Shown: positions 34,584 to 44,323, counted from the first letter of the stretch. The stretch is 64,000 nucleotides of DNA from Lacticaseibacillus mingshuiensis (GCF_016861785.1 NZ_BOLS01000008.1:1-64000); one strand, 5' to 3'. The notes: a model not told the origin generated them from the sequence alone. Made by a program: numbers and translations.

Positions 34584-34637
34584 TTGACAACAATCGCATT
34601 GAAAACTAAACTAGGTCTCGTTAACTGTTGTATTAAC
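34584..34637 (+). promoter_or_regulatory. Promoter and candidate MarR operator of the OB-fold/MFS operon
   Basis: TTGACA (34584-34589), a 17-base spacer and TAAACT (34607-34612) form the promoter. The inverted repeat gttaa (34620-34624) / ttaac (34633-34637) lies just downstream, a good place for the MarR protein to block transcription. Confidence 0.6.
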
Positions 34638-34662
34638 AAGCTTATAAATTGGAGTGATCGTG

Positions 34663-34944
34663 ATGTTGAACCTTGAAGAAACAGCGCTTTACGACAGTTT
34701 TTCCGCTGGAGAGAGTCCCTACAACGACGCCATTGTGACCGTCACCGGCACCGTCTCGTATGTTGGCCCAGATTCATATGGGCTCCCCTGCGTCGAATTT
34801 GGCGACGTCGCAACCGGCACCGCGCGGGTCGCCTGCGTGATCGGCGACACCGGCCTAGCGATTGGCGAGCGCGCGGCGATCATTGGCCATGTCGAGGGCT
34901 TCACGCAAGGCATGGTCGTCCTGAAGCACTGTCAACTTGGCTAA
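34663..34944 (+). CDS. Small OB-fold-like protein
   Basis: This 93-residue protein starts at ATG 34663, eight bases after ggag. The beta-rich pattern IVTVTGTVSYVG, then VACVIGDTGLAIGERAAIIG and a final hydrophobic strand, resembles tRNA_anti-like OB-fold proteins. No signal peptide is visible. It is encoded between the MarR operator and the MFS exporter and probably co-transcribed with it; its role in efflux is unknown. Confidence 0.6.
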   Translation: MLNLEETALYDSFSAGESPYNDAIVTVTGTVSYVGPDSYGLPCVEFGDVATGTARVACVIGDTGLAIGERAAIIGHVEGFTQGMVVLKHCQLG

Positions 34945-34974
34945 GGCAACAGCAATGAGAAAGGAGCTGATCAG

Positions 34975-36399
34975 ATGACACGATCTGTCGATAATGCGGG
35001 CCGACCATTCAATCGGACGCTGTTTACCATCGTGGTCCTGATCGGGATGTTCGCGAGCAACATCAACCAGACGATCTTAGCTGTTGCCCAGCCGACCTTG
35101 ATGCAGGCGTTTCACATTCCTGCCTCTTCGGCGCAGTGGCTGTCGACGAGTTATTCCCTCATCATCGGGGTCATGACGCCGGTGACCGCCTGGTTGGCCG
35201 ACAATAAGAGTTCAAAGACGCTTTTTGAATGGGCGATGGGCTTTTTCCTGCTCGGCACCACGCTTTGTTATTTCGCCAATAGTTTTGCGGCGCTGCTCGG
35301 CGGCCGGATGATTCAGGCGGTCGGCGGCGCGCTTTTGGCCGGCATCGGCACCACCATGCTTTACTCGGTCTACCCACTTGGCCAGCGTGGCACCGTTTCG
35401 GCACTGATGGGGCTGGTGTTCGGTCTTGCCCCGGCGATCGGCCCCACTTTTTCCGGCTGGGTGATCGACCGGTTTGAATGGCATGATATCTTTGGCATCC
35501 TGTTGCCACTGCTGGCGGTGGCGTTTGTGCTTGGGCTGTATGGCCTGCGCAGCGTGGTCATGGTCAATCGGGCAAAATTGGACTGGCCGTCTGTTTTTCT
35601 GTCAGCGTTGGGCTTCGGTAGCCTGCTGTATGGCTTTGCGGTGGTCGGCACGCGCGGCTGGCTCGACTGGCAGGTGCTCGGCGGCATTTTCTGCGGCGCG
35701 GTGCTGGTCGCCTGGTTCGTTTGGCGGCAATTACATATCGCAACGCCGATCCTAAAAATGACGATCTTCAAGGCGCCCACGTATCGCATCGCCGTCGTGA
35801 TCACGGCACTTTCGCAAATTGCCTTTGCGGGCTTTGAATTCGTCCTGCCCCTGTACCTTCAGACTGTTCGCGGCCTGTCCGCAATGAACTCCGGCATGTG
35901 CTTGATCTTAGGCGCGCTGGTCAACGCCGCGATGAGTCCCGTGACGGGGTACGTCTTCGATCATTACAACGCCCCGCGCATGATCAAGGCCGGGCTGCTC
36001 ATCATGTTGCTGGGAACGATTCCGTTTGCGTTTGTCACCGCGCAAACGCCTGTCGTCACGGTCGTCTTGCTTTACGCGATTCGCAGTCTGGGCTTTTCGG
36101 CGGTGCAAATGCCGATCACCACGCTGGGCATCAACGTGTTGCCACCGGAACTGATTTCACATGGCAGCTCAGGCAACAACATGATGCGCTACACGGCCAG
36201 CGCGATCGGCACTGCGATCTTGATCTCCGTGCAGCAAAATGTCGCCAACACCCAAGCTGGGCATGTCGCGACGCTGGCCGATCCACAAGCGCTGCTGGGC
36301 GGCTATCATGTCGCCTTCGCCTTGGTCGCAGTTTTGCTGATCATCGCGTTGGTCACGGCGCTTCGCCTGTCGACCAAAGACAAGGAGGCGCGCGCATGA
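34975..36399 (+). CDS. MFS drug exporter, DHA2 (EmrB/QacA) family
   Basis: This 474-residue transporter has 14 predicted membrane segments and the EmrB-type motifs QWLSTSYSLIIGVMTPVTAW and GRMIQAVGGALLAG with a long C-terminal half. It is a proton-driven exporter of drugs or toxic organics by family; the substrate is unknown. It follows aaaggagc 31 bp after the OB-fold gene, and the divergent MarR gene is its likely regulator. Confidence 0.9.
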   Translation: MTRSVDNAGRPFNRTLFTIVVLIGMFASNINQTILAVAQPTLMQAFHIPASSAQWLSTSYSLIIGVMTPVTAWLADNKSSKTLFEWAMGFFLLGTTLCYFANSFAALLGGRMIQAVGGALLAGIGTTMLYSVYPLGQRGTVSALMGLVFGLAPAIGPTFSGWVIDRFEWHDIFGILLPLLAVAFVLGLYGLRSVVMVNRAKLDWPSVFLSALGFGSLLYGFAVVGTRGWLDWQVLGGIFCGAVLVAWFVWRQLHIATPILKMTIFKAPTYRIAVVITALSQIAFAGFEFVLPLYLQTVRGLSAMNSGMCLILGALVNAAMSPVTGYVFDHYNAPRMIKAGLLIMLLGTIPFAFVTAQTPVVTVVLLYAIRSLGFSAVQMPITTLGINVLPPELISHGSSGNNMMRYTASAIGTAILISVQQNVANTQAGHVATLADPQALLGGYHVAFALVAVLLIIALVTALRLSTKDKEARA

Positions 36400-36542
36400 T
36401 CTGGGCACTGACGATCTGTATCCTGGTCTTCTTCTTTTCCACCCTGTTTAGCCAGACCCCTGCCCCACGCTGGCAACGCGTTGTGGCGCTTGCTTCAGGG
36501 TGTCTGTGCGCCATCCTCAGCTTGGCGCTTTGCTTTAGCTGA
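36396..36542 (+). CDS. Small membrane protein coupled to the MFS exporter
   Basis: This 48-residue protein has a strong ribosome site (aaggagg) and an ATG overlapping the exporter's stop codon by four bases. Two hydrophobic segments (about 3-18 and 28-46) flank a short basic loop. Coupling suggests that it works with the transporter. No family is recognised. Confidence 0.65.
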   Translation: MIWALTICILVFFFSTLFSQTPAPRWQRVVALASGCLCAILSLALCFS

Positions 36543-36559
36543 CTATACCGCCACGTCAA

Positions 36560-36608
36560 AAAGAAACTAGAGACCGCATCAAGCATTGCGGCTTCTAGTT
36601 CCTTTTTT
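36560..36608 (+). terminator. Intrinsic terminator
   Basis: Long stem aaactagagaccgca / tgcggcttctagtt with a T run, closing the MarR-controlled operon. Confidence 0.85.
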
Positions 36609-36709
36609 GAATCCTGGCGCTATGTCTCGGCGCTATGTGTTTCCTATTTTGGGGCAGAGGCGCGATCTGGCGTGCTGCTGGTGCCTATTTTTCGATGACA
36701 ACAGCCCGT

Positions 36710-38527
36710 TTACCGGCGCCCGCCCAGATCCTTGGTGATGACGATGCTTTGATACAGCCAGGTCGTCAAGGCGTAATACAGGCCGTATAACACGAGGAAG
36801 ATCGTGAATGGCAGCCACAACCCGTCGTATGGATCGGCGAGCAGTGCCTTGAACAGCTGAAGGCCAAACAGCACGTGGATCACGCCGAGCAGCCCCGGGA
36901 AAAGAAACAGCGCGCCGATCTCTTCGGCGATCGACTTGCGCAACAGCGCCGGCCGGACGCCGATCTTTTGCAGCATCAGGTACCGCTGCTTGTCGTAATT
37001 GGCGCCGGAAAGAATCTTGAACATCAACGTCGAGGCCAGCATGGCCAAAAACGCGATGCCAAGGAAGAAGCCCATGAACGCCAGACCGCCATACATGCTG
37101 GTGATCAAGGCGTATGTGCCAAACTTTTGGCCATTGGTCATGCTATCCGGCTTGAAGCCCAGCCGCTTGTCCTGGGTTTTGACCAAGGCCTCAATGCGAT
37201 CGTAATTCGCGCTGAAATCGGCGACTTGATAGGTGATCACCTGATACGGCTGGCCGGCCAGTGCGGCAAAGCGCGCGTCCGACACGACTGTGAAGCTCTT
37301 GCCACTATCGACCGGCCGCATAAATTCAGTCATGTTGCTGGCCCGATCTGCGACCTTCGTCTTAAAATTCGTCGCGGTGACCTTTTCGATCGAGGACTGG
37401 CCCAAGGAGCGGAAGACTGGAAATTCCAAGGGATGCGCGTTAAGCTCGGAGGCCTTGAAGTAGATGTTGGTGCCATCTGCTTTTTGCGTATAAACGACCT
37501 TGGCCTTGAGCCCGGATAGTTTGTTGGCATCGGCTTTTTCCTTGGCCGTCGGAGCGACCTGCACCAGATCATAGGCATCCTGGGCCTTGGCGATCTGCGG
37601 AATCGCCCGCTGGAAGCCAAGGCCGACGGTGATGGCCCCAAGCGCCAAGGCGAAAAGAATCGAGACCACCGCCAGAATTTTCGTGTAATCGCGAATGCGA
37701 AAACTCAACTGACTCAAGGTGAAGGTGTGCAATTGGCGGGAAGCGAAGCGTTTGTTTTTCTTCAGCAGGCCCACCAAGAACACCAACGTCGCGTTGAACA
37801 TGAAGTAACTGCCCAAGACGATCGTCACCAGCGCCAGGCCGATGCCAGAAAGTCCGAGTTTGTTGACGGCCGCCATCGCCCAGTAGCCGATTGCAAGCAG
37901 GCCAACGCCAAGCAGGGCCTGAATCAGAAGCAAAACCGGCTTGGTGCGCAGGCGATTTGGCGTTTGCGCCGCGTGAAGTAAGGTCAAGATCTTCGTTTTG
38001 ATCAGGCTGCGCGCGTTGAACAGCGCCGCCAGGATGAACAGGACAACGAAGAAGACAAAGGTCCACAGCACCGCCGGCCACCATAGCGGCGAAAAGCCAG
38101 GCGCGCTGGAATGCAACATCCCCAGCAGCACATGGCCGGCCGCGGTGGTCAGGCCGATGCCCAGCAAGGTCCCGACTGCCGTGGCCAACACGCCCACGGT
38201 GACGGTCTCAACGAAGATGAGTTGGGCGATCTTGCTGGATTTTGCCCCGAGCATCATGAACATCGCGTAGTCGCGCTGGCGCATGCTCATCAGAAACGAG
38301 TTGGCATAAACGATGTAGACCAAGGTGATGATCGCCAGCAGGACCTCGCCGAACATGAAGATGAACGTGGTCATCGACAGCGGTGAGTTGCTGGTCAAAA
38401 ACGTCTTGTTCGTCGCAAGCGCCAGGAACATGTAGAACACGGCGCTGGCAATGACCAGGCCGGAAAATAGGACGGTGTAGTCGCGCAGGCGTGAGCGAAT
38501 GCCGCCTAATGCTAATTTGCGTAACAA
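36710..38527 (-). CDS. ABC permease, FtsX-like (BceB-type)
   Basis: This 605-residue permease has ten membrane segments in the BceB arrangement, with a large extracytoplasmic domain between segments 7 and 8 (about 315-470). BceAB-type transporters detoxify or sense cell-wall-active peptides. The start is a TTG at 38527, seven bases after ggagg, which itself lies just after the ATPase stop, so the genes form one unit. No two-component system is adjacent, unlike many bce loci. Confidence 0.85.
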   Translation of the reverse strand: MLRKLALGGIRSRLRDYTVLFSGLVIASAVFYMFLALATNKTFLTSNSPLSMTTFIFMFGEVLLAIITLVYIVYANSFLMSMRQRDYAMFMMLGAKSSKIAQLIFVETVTVGVLATAVGTLLGIGLTTAAGHVLLGMLHSSAPGFSPLWWPAVLWTFVFFVVLFILAALFNARSLIKTKILTLLHAAQTPNRLRTKPVLLLIQALLGVGLLAIGYWAMAAVNKLGLSGIGLALVTIVLGSYFMFNATLVFLVGLLKKNKRFASRQLHTFTLSQLSFRIRDYTKILAVVSILFALALGAITVGLGFQRAIPQIAKAQDAYDLVQVAPTAKEKADANKLSGLKAKVVYTQKADGTNIYFKASELNAHPLEFPVFRSLGQSSIEKVTATNFKTKVADRASNMTEFMRPVDSGKSFTVVSDARFAALAGQPYQVITYQVADFSANYDRIEALVKTQDKRLGFKPDSMTNGQKFGTYALITSMYGGLAFMGFFLGIAFLAMLASTLMFKILSGANYDKQRYLMLQKIGVRPALLRKSIAEEIGALFLFPGLLGVIHVLFGLQLFKALLADPYDGLWLPFTIFLVLYGLYYALTTWLYQSIVITKDLGGRR

Positions 38528-38540
38528 AGCGCGTCCTCCT

Positions 38541-39296
38541 TTACTGCTGGAATGTGCCGACGGTCGTCAAGATGCGATGGTAAAAATCTTCCTGCGATTC
38601 CTCGCCGCGCACCAGTTCCTGCCCGATCTGGCCATCCTTGATGAATAAAATACGCTTGGCGTAACTGGCAGAAAACGCGTCATGGGTCACCAACAGAATC
38701 GACACATGCTGGTCGCGATTCAGGCCGGCCATGGTGTCCAGTAACTCCCGCGCGGACTGGCTGTCCAGCGCCCCGGTCGGCTCATCGCCAAACAAAATGG
38801 CGGGTTGTTGCACCAAGGCACGTGCCGCGGCCACCCGCTGTTTTTGCCCGCCAGACAGCTCCGTTGGGTAATGATCCAGCACCGCGGCGATGCCCAACGT
38901 TTGGGCGATCGCATCGACGGCCTGTTGCTGCTTTTTGTGCGGCGCGTTTTGGAGCGCCAGCGGCAAGGCGATATTTTCCCGCGCGGTCAGATTTTCCAGC
39001 AAGTTGAAGTCTTGGAAAATAAAGCCGACTTGCTTGGCGCGAAAATCGGCCAGGGCATCCCCTTTTAAGCTGGTGACGTCTTCGCCATTGATATGCACAT
39101 CGCCGGTGGTCGCCTGATCAAGCGTACTTAAAATGTTGAGCAGGGTCGTTTTGCCTGAGCCACTGGCCCCCATGATCCCGACAAACTCGCCTGGGGTGAC
39201 GTCAAAGGTCACCCCGCGCAGTGCCTGGGTCTGCTTTTCATTGTTCTTGCCATACGTCTTCGTCACGTTTTTCACGCTGACAACTGGTTGTGCCAT
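38541..39296 (-). CDS. ABC transporter ATPase (BceA-like)
   Basis: This 251-residue ATPase has Walker A GASGSGKTT near residues 40-48, the signature LSGGQKQR near 142-149, and FGDEPTGALD. It energises the BceB-like permease downstream. The start is at ATG 39296 after ggaggaac; a longer frame to 39371 has no ribosome site. Confidence 0.88.
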   Translation of the reverse strand: MAQPVVSVKNVTKTYGKNNEKQTQALRGVTFDVTPGEFVGIMGASGSGKTTLLNILSTLDQATTGDVHINGEDVTSLKGDALADFRAKQVGFIFQDFNLLENLTARENIALPLALQNAPHKKQQQAVDAIAQTLGIAAVLDHYPTELSGGQKQRVAAARALVQQPAILFGDEPTGALDSQSARELLDTMAGLNRDQHVSILLVTHDAFSASYAKRILFIKDGQIGQELVRGEESQEDFYHRILTTVGTFQQ

Positions 39297-39490
39297 GATG
39301 TTCCTCCATTCATTTATCACTGAGGCTATCGTACCGCACTTGGCCGCCCCGTGCCGTATCGCTTCGGTCACCCGTCTTACATCCGCGTAAGAATGACCGT
39401 TTGGTTTAAGAAAATCTTTAATCTCCTGCCCATTTTCGGTACAATAGGGCGACTGTTTTATTGCACATTTCAGTAAGGGAGGTATTCACC

Positions 39491-39532
39491 ATGCGCCGAA
39501 ACAAAGCGCCGGGCAGCCAACGTGTTGACTGA
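39491..39532 (+). CDS. 13-residue upstream ORF ahead of the amino acid permease
   Basis: A very strong ribosome site (aagggaggt) precedes ATG 39491, which opens MRRNKAPGSQRVD and stops 27 bases before the permease start. It could be a regulatory leader peptide or simply couple translation. No terminator-antiterminator pair is evident between them. Confidence 0.4.
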   Translation: MRRNKAPGSQRVD

Positions 39533-39559
39533 CACAATGGCACGCGGAGGAAACACATA

Positions 39560-41212
39560 GTGGAAGATAATAAACAAAAACAATATATTCCTTGGGTGAT
39601 CGTCGGCTTAATGGATTTCGTCACGGTCATCGGTTTCGATGATATCATTTATAATTTTCAAAATCAGGGGCTCGTTGCCGTCACCAGTTGGGTGCTGATG
39701 ACATTTTTCTACGTGATTCCCTATAACTTGATCGTCGCGCACATGGGCTCGACTTTTTCCGAGCTCGGCGGCGGTATCACATCCTGGATGCGCCAGACAA
39801 ACGGCGATACAGTCGGCTATTTTGCCGCGTGGTTCTACTGGATCACTGGCCTACCGTATGTCGTCGATGTCGCCAATTCCGTCGTGATCTCCCTGGGGTG
39901 GATCTTGAACGGCAACGGCGACATTCAAAGCCACATGGGCAACGCGTGGTTTGGCATCACCACCGCCGTGATCTTCGTGGTCTTCATCTGGATCCAGCAT
40001 CTGTTCAAGAACAAGTCGCTGGAAGTGATGTCGACCATCGGCGGCGGCGCGATGTTCATCATGACCGTCCTGTTTGTCATCATGACCATCATCGGCCTGT
40101 CGTCTGGCAATCCGATCAAAACGCAACCATTTGACTTCAAGGCCTTTTTGCCAAAACACGTGGATCTGGCCTTTCTTTCCACCTTTGGGCTGTTCGTCTT
40201 TGCGATGAATGGGTCTGAACTCGCGGCACCTTATACCGCCGACATGAAACACCCGAGTCGCGATTTTCCAAAAGCCTTGAAGATGATCGCCATCATGACG
40301 ATGTTCCTGACGCTGTTTGGGACGTTCAGTTTGGGTGTGTACTTCAACGCCCATCATCTGCCAAACGACTTGAAGATGAACGGCTCGTACTACGCGTTTC
40401 AGGCGATCGGCAAGCAGTTCGGCGTTGGCAACGGCCTGATGTACCTGTTCGCCGCAGTGCAAGGCATCTACATGCTGGCTCAGCTCGCCGTGATTTTGGA
40501 TGCCTCGACCCGTGTCTTCTTGTCTGATGTGGCCAAGCGCTTCATGCCACGCCAGCTCACGAAGAAAAATGCGGATGGCCTGCCGATCAATGGCTATTGG
40601 CTCACGACCATTCTGTGCGCGCTGATCATGGCGCTGGGTGGGATGTTGCCGCGCATCAATGACATTTTCAACTGGCTGCTCAACTTGAACGGCATTGTCT
40701 CACCATTTTCGACCTGCTTCTTGTTCTGGTCCTTCCTCATGGTGCGGCTGCACTCCGACCGTTTTCCAAAGCCGGACTATACCTTCATCAAGTCCGATAA
40801 GCTGGGCGTGATCGTTGGTGCCTGGATGCTTGGGGTAACGTTCCTGCTGGCCGTGCTGGGCTTCTTCCCGACCGATGCGGATCAGTCAACGTTTGCGATG
40901 ATGCTGACGCTGAATATCGTGGTGCCGATCGGGATGGTGGTCCTGGGCTTCATGATGCCGTGGATCGCCAAGCGCCAAGCAAACGGCAACGGCCTGGCCT
41001 TCGGGAAAACAGCCTGGTGGGTCTTCACCTTGGTCATGGGCATCGGTCTGATCGGCCTTGTCTCATACGGGATGTCGACCTCGATCGTGGCGCACGCGGC
41101 GCCTTGGCTCAAGTGGGGCTCGATCATTGTCGTCGATCTGATCTTGCTCGGCTTGACTAACTTATTCACCCGCAATGGCCGCCACGGCATCGCGGATACA
41201 GCTGATATTTAA
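39560..41212 (+). CDS. APC-family amino acid permease
   Basis: This 550-residue transporter with 12 membrane segments plus extra C-terminal ones fits the APC superfamily, in the branch of glutamate/GABA-type antiporters. The first segment reads WVIVGLMDFVTVIGFDDIIY, in place of the usual glycine-rich motif. The substrate is unknown. Its start is a GTG at 39560, nine bases after ggagg. It ends in a strong terminator. Confidence 0.85.
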   Translation: MEDNKQKQYIPWVIVGLMDFVTVIGFDDIIYNFQNQGLVAVTSWVLMTFFYVIPYNLIVAHMGSTFSELGGGITSWMRQTNGDTVGYFAAWFYWITGLPYVVDVANSVVISLGWILNGNGDIQSHMGNAWFGITTAVIFVVFIWIQHLFKNKSLEVMSTIGGGAMFIMTVLFVIMTIIGLSSGNPIKTQPFDFKAFLPKHVDLAFLSTFGLFVFAMNGSELAAPYTADMKHPSRDFPKALKMIAIMTMFLTLFGTFSLGVYFNAHHLPNDLKMNGSYYAFQAIGKQFGVGNGLMYLFAAVQGIYMLAQLAVILDASTRVFLSDVAKRFMPRQLTKKNADGLPINGYWLTTILCALIMALGGMLPRINDIFNWLLNLNGIVSPFSTCFLFWSFLMVRLHSDRFPKPDYTFIKSDKLGVIVGAWMLGVTFLLAVLGFFPTDADQSTFAMMLTLNIVVPIGMVVLGFMMPWIAKRQANGNGLAFGKTAWWVFTLVMGIGLIGLVSYGMSTSIVAHAAPWLKWGSIIVVDLILLGLTNLFTRNGRHGIADTADI

Positions 41213-41218
41213 AGGATG

Positions 41219-41256
41219 CGAAGCCCGCACCGGATAATTTCTGGTGCGGGCTTTTT
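41219..41256 (+). terminator. Intrinsic terminator
   Basis: Perfect stem aagcccgcacc / ggtgcgggctt with a T run. Confidence 0.95.
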
Positions 41257-41291
41257 GCATGCTAGAATGAACATGAAAGGAAGTGGCGGCC

Positions 41292-42173
41292 ATGACAATC
41301 TATCGCGTGATCTACAACCCTCAGTCGGGCAAACAAGGCGCGACCCGCATCGCCAAGTGGTTCGCGGCTGCGGCCGAAAAACGCGGCCATGTCGTGCGCC
41401 TCGCGCCGACCGAACGCGCGACAGACGCACGCGATTTTGCCTTCACCGCGATGAGTGACGTCGTGGTGGCAGTCGGCGGCGATGGGACGATCAACCAAGT
41501 TGCGGCGGGCCTGGTCGCAAGGCGGCACCCACCCCTGCTCGGCATTCTCCCGGCTGGCACCGTCAATAATCTCGCGAAGGTGCTGCACATCCCGCTGCTT
41601 ATCCCACTGGCGATCGCCGGGCTGCTGGACGGCACCCCGCAGCCGCTGGATATCGGACTGGTCAATGGTCAGGCGATGATCTCGACCTTGACCCTTGGCG
41701 TGTTGGCCAATGCGGCGCTGTCCGTCACCCAGCAAGATAAGCAGCGGTTCGGCCCACTCATCTATCTGACCCGCGGCCTGAAAGTCCTGTTGCAACACCA
41801 ACATTGGCAGCTGACACTGACGGCGCCGCAACAGACGTGGCAACAGGACACCTCGTTCGTGTTGGTCACGATGACAAATTCCGTTGGCGGGTTCACCAAC
41901 TTTGCCCCGCAAGCCAAACCTGGGGATGGGCTGTTCCATGTTTTCGTCGCGCCCAAGACCGGCCGCTGGCATAGTCTGATGGCGCTGCCGTATTTTCTCT
42001 CTGGCAACTTCGCCAAGCTCCCAGGCATGACCTACTTCACCGCTAGCCAATTGGAGGTGTCGGCGGGCAAGAGCCTACGCTCGCGCATCGATGGCGACCC
42101 GAGCACGAGCCTGCCGCTGAGGATGCAGGTGGTGTCGGGCAAGGTGCAAGTGCTGACACCGGGGAAAAACTGA
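41292..42173 (+). CDS. Diacylglycerol/lipid kinase family protein (DagK/YegS-like)
   Basis: This 293-residue kinase has the N-terminal NPQSGKQG loop, the ATP-binding GGDGTINQV at about 58-66, and LGILPAGTVNNLAK, the diagnostic set for the DAGK catalytic domain. The C-terminal half contains the beta-sandwich with GDGLFHVF. It may phosphorylate diacylglycerol or a related lipid. The start follows aggaagtgg at ATG 41292. Confidence 0.9.
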   Translation: MTIYRVIYNPQSGKQGATRIAKWFAAAAEKRGHVVRLAPTERATDARDFAFTAMSDVVVAVGGDGTINQVAAGLVARRHPPLLGILPAGTVNNLAKVLHIPLLIPLAIAGLLDGTPQPLDIGLVNGQAMISTLTLGVLANAALSVTQQDKQRFGPLIYLTRGLKVLLQHQHWQLTLTAPQQTWQQDTSFVLVTMTNSVGGFTNFAPQAKPGDGLFHVFVAPKTGRWHSLMALPYFLSGNFAKLPGMTYFTASQLEVSAGKSLRSRIDGDPSTSLPLRMQVVSGKVQVLTPGKN

Positions 42174-42212
42174 GTCGCGTTGAATTTTGGACCTGTCCGT
42201 GGCTGGGCAGGT

Positions 42213-42437
42213 CTATTTGTTTGCGTCGCTTTTTGTGTCGAAGATCAGATCGAAGCGGCTTCGGTTGTCCGACGAAAGGTGATGTTCGATCTCGACTACC
42301 GCATTCGGCAGGCCAAGAATTAGCTGAACAAGCGCATCCCCCGCCGCATCATCTAGTCCAGACAATGCCTCATCGACAGCAAGTATCGGCCGTCGCAAAA
42401 GAAGCACGCGCGCTAAGGCCAGTCGCCCGCGCCGCGC
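42213..42437 (-). pseudogene. C-terminal remnant of an ABC transporter ATPase
   Basis: The minus-strand frame reads RGRLALARVLLLRRPILAVD then EALSGLDD and on to a stop at 42213, that is, the end of the signature region, Walker B and the D-loop of an ABC ATPase. Walker A and two thirds of the protein are missing. The frame breaks near 42437 where the Rgg remnant begins on the other strand. Confidence 0.75.
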
Positions 42438-43099
42438 TGGAAAAACTCGATCAGTGGGCAGACTGGCCCCTTAACGAAGCCGAACGAGATAGCCTGTGGC
42501 GACTTGCGATGTCGGAGTCGATACTGACTCATGCACAGTGGCGTACAGCAACGCGCCTTCTCGGTCGGGTTGAAAATACATTTACGCTCGCCGCACGACT
42601 GTGGCGCAAACTAAGGCCATATCGAAATAGCGCCTCGTATCCCGAGGACGTGGCCATGCTATGTATTCCCGTGATCTATCAAGCCTTGTTCCAGCACAAA
42701 AAGGCCGAAGCGCAAACATATCTCTCACGGCTTGGAAATGTGCGAATCGTCAATTTAACCGACAACATCCAACAACAATTTCTCACTCATATGATTCAAA
42801 GTCTGCCGGACGCCGACACCGTCTACCAAGCAACCACGCCAATGATCGAAGGCTTACGACTCTTGGAACGGAATGGGTTCGCAGATGCACTGGTCGACAA
42901 TCGGCGTCACATTTTACAGGTCTACGGTAGGCACAGCGTCTGGCTCCCCGCTGAGCTCGGAGCGTTGGCTCGAACACATGCGCTGAGGCCTGCCGCAATC
43001 CGTCCTTCTGAAGACGAGCGGGCCTGGATGGCTGAGATTCCGGGTCTCGCCGCCGCCTTGCACGACCAGCCACTGGCCAGTTTTCAGAATCAATTTTAA
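42438..43099 (+). pseudogene. Rgg/GadR/MutR-family regulator, N terminus deleted
   Basis: About 220 residues starting near LEKLDQWADWPLNEAERD match the C-terminal, TPR-like peptide-sensing domain of Rgg regulators, and the end RHILQVYGRHSVWL is typical. The N-terminal XRE helix-turn-helix (about 65 residues) is absent, and upstream codons belong to the opposite-strand ABC remnant. The deletion has removed the divergent promoter region and both N termini. Confidence 0.75.
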
Positions 43100-43102
43100 C
43101 CG

Positions 43103-43132
43103 AAAAAAAGCGCCACCCACAGAGGCAGCGCT
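43103..43132 (-). terminator. Intrinsic terminator
   Basis: Arms aagcgc/gcgctt-type pairs around cacccacagaggc, with a T run on the minus strand after the reductase gene. Confidence 0.7.
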
Positions 43133-43141
43133 TCGCACATC

Positions 43142-44080
43142 CTATTTGGCTTTGACCAAGGCTTCTTTCATCTGAATCAGTTGGGTCAAAAGCTGGCAAT
43201 CCGGTGTTGGCACGCCGTATTGCTCGCCCTTACGCCAAACGGTCCCATTGATAAAGTCGATCTCGGTCTTGCGATGATTGATCACAAGGTCTTGATACAT
43301 CGAGGGATAATGATCCGCGATGTCCGAGGTAAAGGTCGCCGCGACGTGTTGATAGATCTCAGCCTGGTCCAGCTGCAGTCCCTCATGTGCACCAACTGCG
43401 GCAAACTCCGCAATGATCGCCTTGAGGAGGCCTTCGATTCCATGCGTTTTGCCCAGCTCGCCGATATTGCAGGCCAGTAGCGCGCACAGACTATTCAGCG
43501 TCCCATTCACGCACGCCTTGCGCCAGATTGCGTATTTGACGTTGTCGCTATAGGTCGCGTTGAGCCCAGCATCATCGAAGACTTGCACGACCTGCTGGGC
43601 AAAATTCTTTCCTGCTGGCGCAAAGTTTTGCAGCTCGACATTCCCGTTGCCGACAAGCGTCACGTGCCCAGGGCCGGTCATTCCGGCGGTCCACATGGTG
43701 ATGCCGAGCAACAGATGATCCTTCGCGACGTATTTTTCCAACACATCCTCGTGCCCGATGCCGTTTAGCAGGCAAAGCACATAGGTCTCGGCATTGATGA
43801 TCGGGCGTACCGCGTCGAACATCGTGGTCAGCTGATTGGACTTGGTGAAAACAATGATCAGATCTGCCTGGTCGCCGATGCGGTCGATCTCTGCCGGCGA
43901 ATAGATCGGCAGTTTCGCCGTCACCCGCTCGCCATTGAAGTCCGCCTGCAGCCCATCTTTTCTGATCGCGTCAATATTGGCCTGCCAGCCATCGACCAAC
44001 GTGACCTCATTTCCTGCCCGATGCAACATCAGCGCAAACCGGCTGCCCATGCCGCCAGCACCTAAGACCGTGATCTTCAT
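43142..44080 (-). CDS. panE: 2-dehydropantoate 2-reductase (ketopantoate reductase) family
   Basis: This 312-residue NADPH-dependent reductase has the Rossmann start MKITVLGAGGMGSRFALML, a conserved Lys in VKYAIWRKACVN and the Asn-rich active-site stretch around it. It may make pantoate for coenzyme A, consistent with coaA in this window, or act as a general 2-ketoacid reductase. The ATG at 44080 follows aaggga. Confidence 0.88.
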   Translation of the reverse strand: MKITVLGAGGMGSRFALMLHRAGNEVTLVDGWQANIDAIRKDGLQADFNGERVTAKLPIYSPAEIDRIGDQADLIIVFTKSNQLTTMFDAVRPIINAETYVLCLLNGIGHEDVLEKYVAKDHLLLGITMWTAGMTGPGHVTLVGNGNVELQNFAPAGKNFAQQVVQVFDDAGLNATYSDNVKYAIWRKACVNGTLNSLCALLACNIGELGKTHGIEGLLKAIIAEFAAVGAHEGLQLDQAEIYQHVAATFTSDIADHYPSMYQDLVINHRKTEIDFINGTVWRKGEQYGVPTPDCQLLTQLIQMKEALVKAK

Positions 44081-44154
44081 TCGTGTCATCCCTTTCAATG
44101 TTTAGGATAGCAGGCGCACATTAAACGAAGATGAAAGTTGGGGCATGGGGTAAA

Positions 44155-44270
44155 AATCTGCGGGCTAGTTCGTTCAAAAGCCAAGGGCGCCATCAACCGC
44201 ATGAGCCAAGTTAGCTGCCCCGCCATCCCACGGCCCTGTACGCCCGGCTCCGCACCCTGTTTCTGGTTAA
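44155..44270. repeat. Dispersed intergenic repeat, diverged
   Basis: The stretch gagccaagttagctgccccg ... cggctccgcaccctg shares blocks with 33980-34049 and with the 126-bp repeats (gctccgcaccct ending). No gene is visible. Confidence 0.4.
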
Positions 44271-44323
44271 TCTTTTCCAAATCTGGTACACTTGCCGTAT
44301 AGAAACGAAGGGAGGCAGTCGTC

